From assembly GCA_963707905.1 (NCBI GenBank), contig CAVPSA010000059.1, forward strand, positions 186,001 to 250,000: a DNA stretch of 64,000 nucleotides, in the 5' to 3' direction. The notes below the pieces were generated by a model. That model had not been told where the DNA came from. It worked only from the letters and a program-made list of their open reading frames with translations, and did not search any database. Below, piece by piece: positions 59,333-64,000 of the stretch (position 1 is the first letter of the stretch; the number at the start of each line of letters is the position of its first letter). This DNA comes from DASXKD01 sp963707905 (GTDB taxonomy: Bacteria; Actinomycetota; Actinomycetes; Streptosporangiales; Streptosporangiaceae). A program made the position numbers and the translations under genes.

Positions 59333-60106
59333 GTGCCGAGCAGTGCCGGGCCGGGCCCCGACGCCAGCAACGCCGTCAGCCTTGCCGCGGACATCGAACG
59401 GCGGCTGCGCGAGGCCGGCACCCCGGCGCGGGCGGCCGGTGCACGGGCGTACCTGAAGAGCAGCATGGAGTTCGCCGGCGTCGGCCTCCCCGGCCTGCGC
59501 GGCATCGTGCGTGCCCTGCTGCCCCGGCGGCCCACGATGGCGCGGGACAACCTGCTGGCCGTGGTGACCGAACTCTGGGCGCGCCCGCTGTTCGAGTGCC
59601 GGCTCGCCTCGTCCATGCTGCTCGCCGATCACGTGGCAGCGTTGCTGCCCGCCGACGCGGCGCTCGTGGAACGGCTGATCAGGGAAGCCGGCACCTGGGC
59701 GCTGGTGGACGAACTGGCGCCGGTGGTGATGGGTGGGCTGGCCGAACGGTACCCGGAACTGACCGCCGTGCTGGACCGGTGGGCCGCCGACCAGGACTTC
59801 TGGGTGCGGCGTGCGGCCCTGCTGTCCCTGCTGCTGCCGTTGCGCCGCGGAGAGGGTGACTTCGGCCGGTTCTCCCGTTACGCCGACATGATGCTGACCG
59901 AGCGGGAGTTCTTCATCCGCAAGGCGATCGGCTGGGTGCTGCGCGACACCGGGCGCCGCCGCCCGGACCTGGTCGCGGCCTGGCTGGAACCGCGTATCGG
60001 CCAGGTCTCCGGCGTCACCCTCCGGGAGGCGGTCAAGCCGCTGCCGCCGGAAACGGCCGCACGCCTGCTCGCCGCCTACCGCGCCCGCCCCGCCCGTCTT
60101 CAGTGA
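59333..60106 (+). CDS. DNA alkylation repair protein, AlkD-like (HEAT-repeat glycosylase)
   Basis: 257-aa all-helical protein with AlkD/DUF1061 features: AYLKSSMEFAGVGLPGLRGIVRALL, NLLAVVTELWARPLFECRLASSMLLADH, LIREAGTWALVDELAPVVMGGL, LDRWAADQDFWVRRAALLSLLLPL, and FFIRKAIGWVLRDTGRRRPDLVAAWL. The TWALVDEL Trp-Asp and the WVRRAALL Arg correspond to positions used by AlkD to bind alkylated bases. It excises 3-methyladenine or 7-methylguanine-type lesions. GTG 59333 without a clear Shine-Dalgarno. Confidence 0.85.
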   Translation: MPSSAGPGPDASNAVSLAADIERRLREAGTPARAAGARAYLKSSMEFAGVGLPGLRGIVRALLPRRPTMARDNLLAVVTELWARPLFECRLASSMLLADHVAALLPADAALVERLIREAGTWALVDELAPVVMGGLAERYPELTAVLDRWAADQDFWVRRAALLSLLLPLRRGEGDFGRFSRYADMMLTEREFFIRKAIGWVLRDTGRRRPDLVAAWLEPRIGQVSGVTLREAVKPLPPETAARLLAAYRARPARLQ

Positions 60107-60142
60107 GCCGGGCGCCTGGGCCAAGGGCGTGGCTGGCCGCGG

Positions 60143-61120
60143 CTACGGGCGTGAGACCACGAATGCCTGCCGCTGGCCGAAGTAATCGTCGTAGTAGCCG
60201 CCGGCCAAGCAGTACCCGGTGCTCAGGCACGACATACGCGCCGGGCGGGCAGTACCCGTTCAGGCATGACATCGCGCTGACTTCGGCATCTCCTCCGTGG
60301 CCGGGGATGCTGCTGATGAGGCCGGCAATGCCGGGGACCTCGACGGCGGCCCACCGGCCGTTCTGCTCGCTGGCAACGAACGGCCGGATTCTGCCGGAGC
60401 TGTCGATGCCGCCGCCGTCGGCCGCGCAGTGCCCGGCGCTGCCGCACGATACCGAGTTGACCCAGGAGCGTGCCCCGGTGCCGGGGATCTCGATGGCCGT
60501 GCCCCACCGGCCGTTCCGCTCGCTCACCATGAACGCATGGCGGTTGCCGGAGCTGTCGAGGTACCAGCCGCCCACCGCGCAGTTCCCGGCGCTCGGGCAT
60601 TCCGCTCGCTGGCCACGAACACCCGGCCATGGCCGTGGCTGTCCGCGTAGCCGCCACTGATCGTGCAGTTCCCGGCGCCCGGGCACGACACCGAGTCGAC
60701 CCCGGCCTCTCCGCCGGCGTTCAGGTTGGCGGTGCCGGGGATCTCGATGGCGGTGCCCCACCGGCCGTTCCGCTCGCCGGCAACGTACGCCTGGTCATGG
60801 CCGTGACCGTCCCGGTAAGAGCCGCCTATCGCGCAGTTCCCGGCGCTCGCGCACGACACCGAGCTGACCCCGGCCCGTCCTCCGGCGTTCAGGCTGCGGC
60901 CGCCGAGGCCGGGTACCGGTGTCGCGGTCCCCCAGCGCATGCTCGCCGGGACCCCGCTGGCCGCCGGCGCCGCGCTCGGCGCCGCCGGCCCAGGCGCCGA
61001 ACAGCCTGCCACCGCGGGCAGCACGGCAGCGATGATCGCAGCGAGCGCGGCCATGCAGCGCACGGCCGGCCGGTATCTGAGCGTCCATTCCACGGCCATC
61101 TCCCCAGCCTCGCCCATCAT
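60143..61120 (-). pseudogene. Broken secreted repeat lipoprotein
   Basis: The 5' part encodes a signal peptide with lipobox (AAVLPAVAGCSAPG) and then repeats of about 57 residues: SVSCASAGNCAIGGSYRDGHGHDQAYVAGERNGRWGTAIEIPG-like. At about 60600 the frame changes: VFVASERN continues in another frame as ECPSAGNCAVGGWYLDSSG, skipping most of one repeat. A second change occurs near 60238: MSCLNGYCPPGAY is followed, in yet another frame, by MSCLSTGYCLAGGYYDDYFG and FVVSRP, stop at 60143. Both breaks sit at equivalent points in the repeat, as expected for slipped or recombinational deletion between repeats. No intact product is possible. Confidence 0.75.
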
Positions 61121-61155
61121 CGGGGCTGGCAGCTGCTCCGCGCGCTGCTGTGGGT

Positions 61156-64000
61156 TCAGGGCACGGTGACCGGCTGGATCACGACCGGGCCGAGGGTCGG
61201 GTCAAGCTCGCTGGCCTGGGAGCCCCCCGCCGGGGTGATCACGTCCATGGCCTTCGGCACCGAGCCCGGGTCGAACGAGCAGATCGGCTGGGTCCCGTTG
61301 GGTGCGCATACCCCGAACAGGAAATCCTGCGGTGTAGGCGCGAACCCGCGGGCCTGGTCGGAGCTGAACCCGTCCTGACCGGTCAGCACCACGGAGAAGC
61401 CCCAGCCCGGGCCCGGGGTGCCGAACTGCGCCTCGGGCAGCGCGATCGTGATGGTCCCGTCCGACTGGGTGGCGAGGACCTGCGGCGTCCCGACCGTGTT
61501 TCCCGACGCGTCCTTCCACACCGGCGCGGCGAAGCCCTGCGCCTCCAGCATCTGGCTCCACGCCCCGGACGAGGAAATCGTGTAGTTGCGCGTGGGGAAT
61601 GCGGCGTTCGTGGATGTGGTGGCGGCCCCGGGCACGTGCACGTACACGTCCAGCAGTTGCGCCCCGTCCACCTGGCCGAATGTCGGGGTCAGGTTGGCGA
61701 TGGTGGTCCGCAGGTAGGCGGTGGTGCCGTCGCTGAACACCTGGAACCTGGTCAGGTCGAACGCGCCGGGCTGGAAGTTCGAAGAGGTGGGGTACTGATA
61801 GGTGCCGGGCCCGTTGTCGTCCCCGGTCGGGTCGCTGACGTCGAGGACCGTGCTGCCGCCGCCCTCGTTGCTGACCGTCACCTGCGCGTACCCGGTGCTG
61901 CCCAGACCGTTCTTGGTGGCGGCGACGGTGATCGCGTTGCTGCCGAACCCGATCGGCACCGTTGCGGAGAACGACCCGTCCGCGGCGGCCTTTGTGGACG
62001 CCACCGACGACGGTGCCCCGCTGGTGCTGTTCACCGACTCGACGGTCACCTTCGCGCCGGGCGCGGTGGTCCCGGTCACGGTCGTGGACGTCGCCGCGAG
62101 CGTGCTTCCGTCGGCCGGGGCGGTGATCGTCACGTTCAGCGCGCCAGGCGGTCCATGTGCCACATACCGCTGCGTGGTGAACTGTGGCGTCTCCACGGTG
62201 CGGCCCGTGGCCAGGGCAAGGATCAGCCGCAGTTCCTGCGCCTGCGCCCAGGTCAGCGGGGAGGCCGAGCCGGCCGCCTTGCCGTCGGTGAAACCGATGG
62301 ACGCGGTCAGCGGGTCGGAGCCGAACGGGGACGCGGGCAGGTCCGGGTTCTCCCACGCCTGCTCGGGCACCAGGCCCACCCCGGAGGAGAAGTTCTCGAT
62401 CGCGCTGAGCAGCGACGCGGCGCCGCTCAGGTTCCCCCCGGCGACGTCGGACTCGGCCCGCTCGCCGGACAGCACCGGCCACAGGTGCCCGGTGCCGATG
62501 CCGGTGGGCGCCCACGGCGCGCCCACGGTGCTGCAGGAGGTCTGGCTCGGCTGGTAGCAGTCGCCGTACCCGTCGGCGCTGCCCTGCGTGGCCGAGTTGC
62601 CGTACCGGTAGTAGCCGGTGCCGCTCGGCGTGGACACCGCGATCTGCTTGTCCCACACGCCGAGCGAGGCCTGCACGTCCGGGTCCGAGACCGGCAGCTC
62701 GCCGAGCCGGACCAGTTCCTGGAACCCGCCGTCCAGCACGGCGCGCTGGTCCAGCGTCGGCCCGCCGTTGCCCAGGCCGTAGGTGATCGCCGCGTTGGGG
62801 TCGCCGGTCTTGGACAGCCGGATGAAGTAACTCGGCGCGTACGGCCCGGTGGTCGTCACCGTCCACGACTTGATGTTCCGCTGGAAGTCGTCCGCGGTTG
62901 CCTGGTAGACCCGCGCCCGCGCCTGGTCGCCGTGCTCCTTGGCGATCACCGCGGCGGCGGTCAGCCCGGCGATCTCGGCGGCGATGGTGGACGGGGAGTA
63001 CCCGGTCTGCTCCTCCCATCGCTCCACGCCGAACGACGGCCCGTGGGCGACCAGGAAGTCGGCCGCGGGCCTGACGTGGTTGCGCCACAGCGAGCCGCTG
63101 CCGTCCAGCCCCGCCTGCAGCGCCATGATGATCGGATAGGACGTCTCGTCCAGCTGGGTGCCGCCGGTGTCCGGGGCTGGCTTGCCGTTGAGCAGCGAGT
63201 TGCGCGGCATGGACCCGTCCGCCTGCTGCTGCCGGTCGAACAGGAACAAGGTCGCGGCCCGCGCCGTGGCCAGGTCCCCGTCCACGAGCAGCCCGGTGAA
63301 CGCCTCGTAGAGGTCACGGGCGAACACCTCGCGGTAGGAGCCGAAGTAGCCGGGCGCGCTCCCGGCGAAGTTCCCGGCCGGCACGGACTGGCCCCACGGG
63401 CTGGCCAGCGACGCCACGATCGCGCCGGGGTAGGTCTTGTCCACGCTGGCCTTGAGCACGTTGGCGGACAGGTAGTAGTGCAGGATCGACGTGTGGTCCC
63501 GCCGGGCCGCCGCCCCGGTCACGTGCCCGAACGGTGGCCGCAGGCCGGAGTCGTAGCGCAGCCAGCCCGCCACGTAGTTCAGCGCGGTCAGGCCGAACGG
63601 CTGCCGCAGCGAACGGCTCGCCGTCGCCACCGCGGAGGCCTGGTCTGCGGCCGAAACCCAGCGCCAGCGTGACCGAGCCCCCGCTCGGCCGGCGTGACGT
63701 CCTCGGTGGCCACGATGTGGCCGTCCGGCGCCGAGTCGTACGGCGTGAGCGCATGGTCGAGGTCGAGCTGGGTGAGGCCGTCGCTGGCGGCTGCCCGCGT
63801 ACCCGACGCTCGCGGCCGGCGAGGAGACGCTCGCGTCCAGGGCCATGTACGTCGGCACCGCGTAGTCACGGTTGACCGCGTTAGTCACCGTGTTGGTGCT
63901 GTAGATCACCGGGACCGGGGACCCGGTGGAGGTGTCGATCGCGCCGGTGTTGCCGCCCGCGTTCTGGCTGCCGCCGCCCCCGTTGCCGTTGACGTGCGCG
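61156..64000 (-). CDS. Secreted glucoamylase / glucodextranase-type GH15 enzyme, partial and frameshifted
   Basis: The frame runs off the right edge of the window. After GNGGGGSQNAGGNTGAIDTSTG come an N-terminal beta-sandwich segment (VNRDYAVPTYMALDASVSS), the GH15 catalytic (alpha/alpha)6 barrel (AGNFAGSAPGYFGSYREVFARDLYEAFTG; FDRQQQADGSMPRNSLLNG with the catalytic region; GTGHLWPVLSGERAE; LVPEQAWENPD with the second Glu), a bacterial Ig-like domain (VTITAPADGSTLAATSTTVTG) and a C-terminal glucodextranase-type domain (DPTGDDNGPGTYQYPTSSNFQPGAFDL). It releases glucose from alpha-glucans outside the cell. Three frame changes lie within 63650-63795: DGLTQLDLDHALTPYDSAPDG, then GSVTLALGFG, are in other frames, before the main frame resumes at about 63660. 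The natural start is beyond 64000. Confidence 0.8.
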   Translation of the reverse strand, partial: AHVNGNGGGGSQNAGGNTGAIDTSTGSPVPVIYSTNTVTNAVNRDYAVPTYMALDASVSSPAASVGYAGSRQRRPHPARPRPCAHAVRLGAGRPHRGHRGRHAGRAGARSRWRWVSAADQASAVATASRSLRQPFGLTALNYVAGWLRYDSGLRPPFGHVTGAAARRDHTSILHYYLSANVLKASVDKTYPGAIVASLASPWGQSVPAGNFAGSAPGYFGSYREVFARDLYEAFTGLLVDGDLATARAATLFLFDRQQQADGSMPRNSLLNGKPAPDTGGTQLDETSYPIIMALQAGLDGSGSLWRNHVRPAADFLVAHGPSFGVERWEEQTGYSPSTIAAEIAGLTAAAVIAKEHGDQARARVYQATADDFQRNIKSWTVTTTGPYAPSYFIRLSKTGDPNAAITYGLGNGGPTLDQRAVLDGGFQELVRLGELPVSDPDVQASLGVWDKQIAVSTPSGTGYYRYGNSATQGSADGYGDCYQPSQTSCSTVGAPWAPTGIGTGHLWPVLSGERAESDVAGGNLSGAASLLSAIENFSSGVGLVPEQAWENPDLPASPFGSDPLTASIGFTDGKAAGSASPLTWAQAQELRLILALATGRTVETPQFTTQRYVAHGPPGALNVTITAPADGSTLAATSTTVTGTTAPGAKVTVESVNSTSGAPSSVASTKAAADGSFSATVPIGFGSNAITVAATKNGLGSTGYAQVTVSNEGGGSTVLDVSDPTGDDNGPGTYQYPTSSNFQPGAFDLTRFQVFSDGTTAYLRTTIANLTPTFGQVDGAQLLDVYVHVPGAATTSTNAAFPTRNYTISSSGAWSQMLEAQGFAAPVWKDASGNTVGTPQVLATQSDGTITIALPEAQFGTPGPGWGFSVVLTGQDGFSSDQARGFAPTPQDFLFGVCAPNGTQPICSFDPGSVPKAMDVITPAGGSQASELDPTLGPVVIQPVTVP

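Noticed and set aside
61150..63672. 840-residue plus-strand open frame opposite the glucoamylase gene
   Set aside because: A GC-rich antisense shadow; the minus-strand protein has clear GH15 motifs.

Overview
This window is very G+C-rich actinomycete DNA. Evidence for this includes GTG starts and ATGA/GTGA gene overlaps throughout, a lexA / LysM gene / nrdR / nrdJ block like that around mycobacterial lexA, leader peptides that appear to be leaderless, and a tyrosine-recombinase element. The species cannot be named; a filamentous soil actinomycete of the Streptosporangiales or Streptomyces type is a low-confidence guess.

Layout. 0-2 kb: remains of an arsenic operon (two ArsR repressors, the C-As lyase ArsI, and a scar where one deletion joined the start of an aquaporin gene to the end of arsC). 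2-9.4 kb: an esterase-DinB fusion; a probably auxiliary tryptophanyl-tRNA synthetase under a textbook transcription attenuator; and, divergent from it, the Hen1-Pnkp RNA repair pair, with pnkp broken by a -1 frame change. 9.4-31 kb: mostly ordinary metabolic and secreted-protein genes (two P450s, aldo-keto reductase, methyltransferases, PIG-L deacetylase, DedA protein, YbaK deacylase, a large secreted phosphoesterase, GcvT/GcvH, a lysozyme-like protein, an Asp-box protein beside a two-component system, a decarboxylating dehydrogenase). 31.3-38.1 kb: a polyketide synthase of the enediyne (PksE) type whose recognisable catalytic residues have nearly all been substituted and whose acyl carrier domain is missing. 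38.4-49.8 kb: methylglyoxal synthase, leuS with a Leu-codon leader/attenuator, then the SOS and dNTP block: lexA, a LysM protein, nrdR, and nrdJ carrying two inteins. 49.85-54.69 kb: a compact mobile element (tyrosine integrase, small HTH protein, long zinc-ribbon recombinase-like protein, toxin-antitoxin pair) bounded by related 16-bp sites. 54.7-64 kb: WYL regulator with a divergent drug exporter, repeat-containing secreted proteins (one truncated, one broken), a hydrolase, an AlkD-like protein, and a secreted GH15 glucoamylase that runs off the window end with clustered frameshifts.

How the genes fit together. Two aminoacyl-tRNA synthetase genes (trpS, leuS) share one regulatory design: a promoter -10 placed so that transcription starts at the AUG of a short peptide rich in the cognate codon, followed by competing hairpins. 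LexA boxes between lexA and the LysM gene tie division control to DNA damage, and NrdR boxes upstream of nrdR-nrdJ tie class II ribonucleotide reductase to dATP sensing. Frame breaks in pnkp, the PKS, a lipoprotein gene and the glucoamylase are frequent enough that both real decay and base-calling error must be considered.
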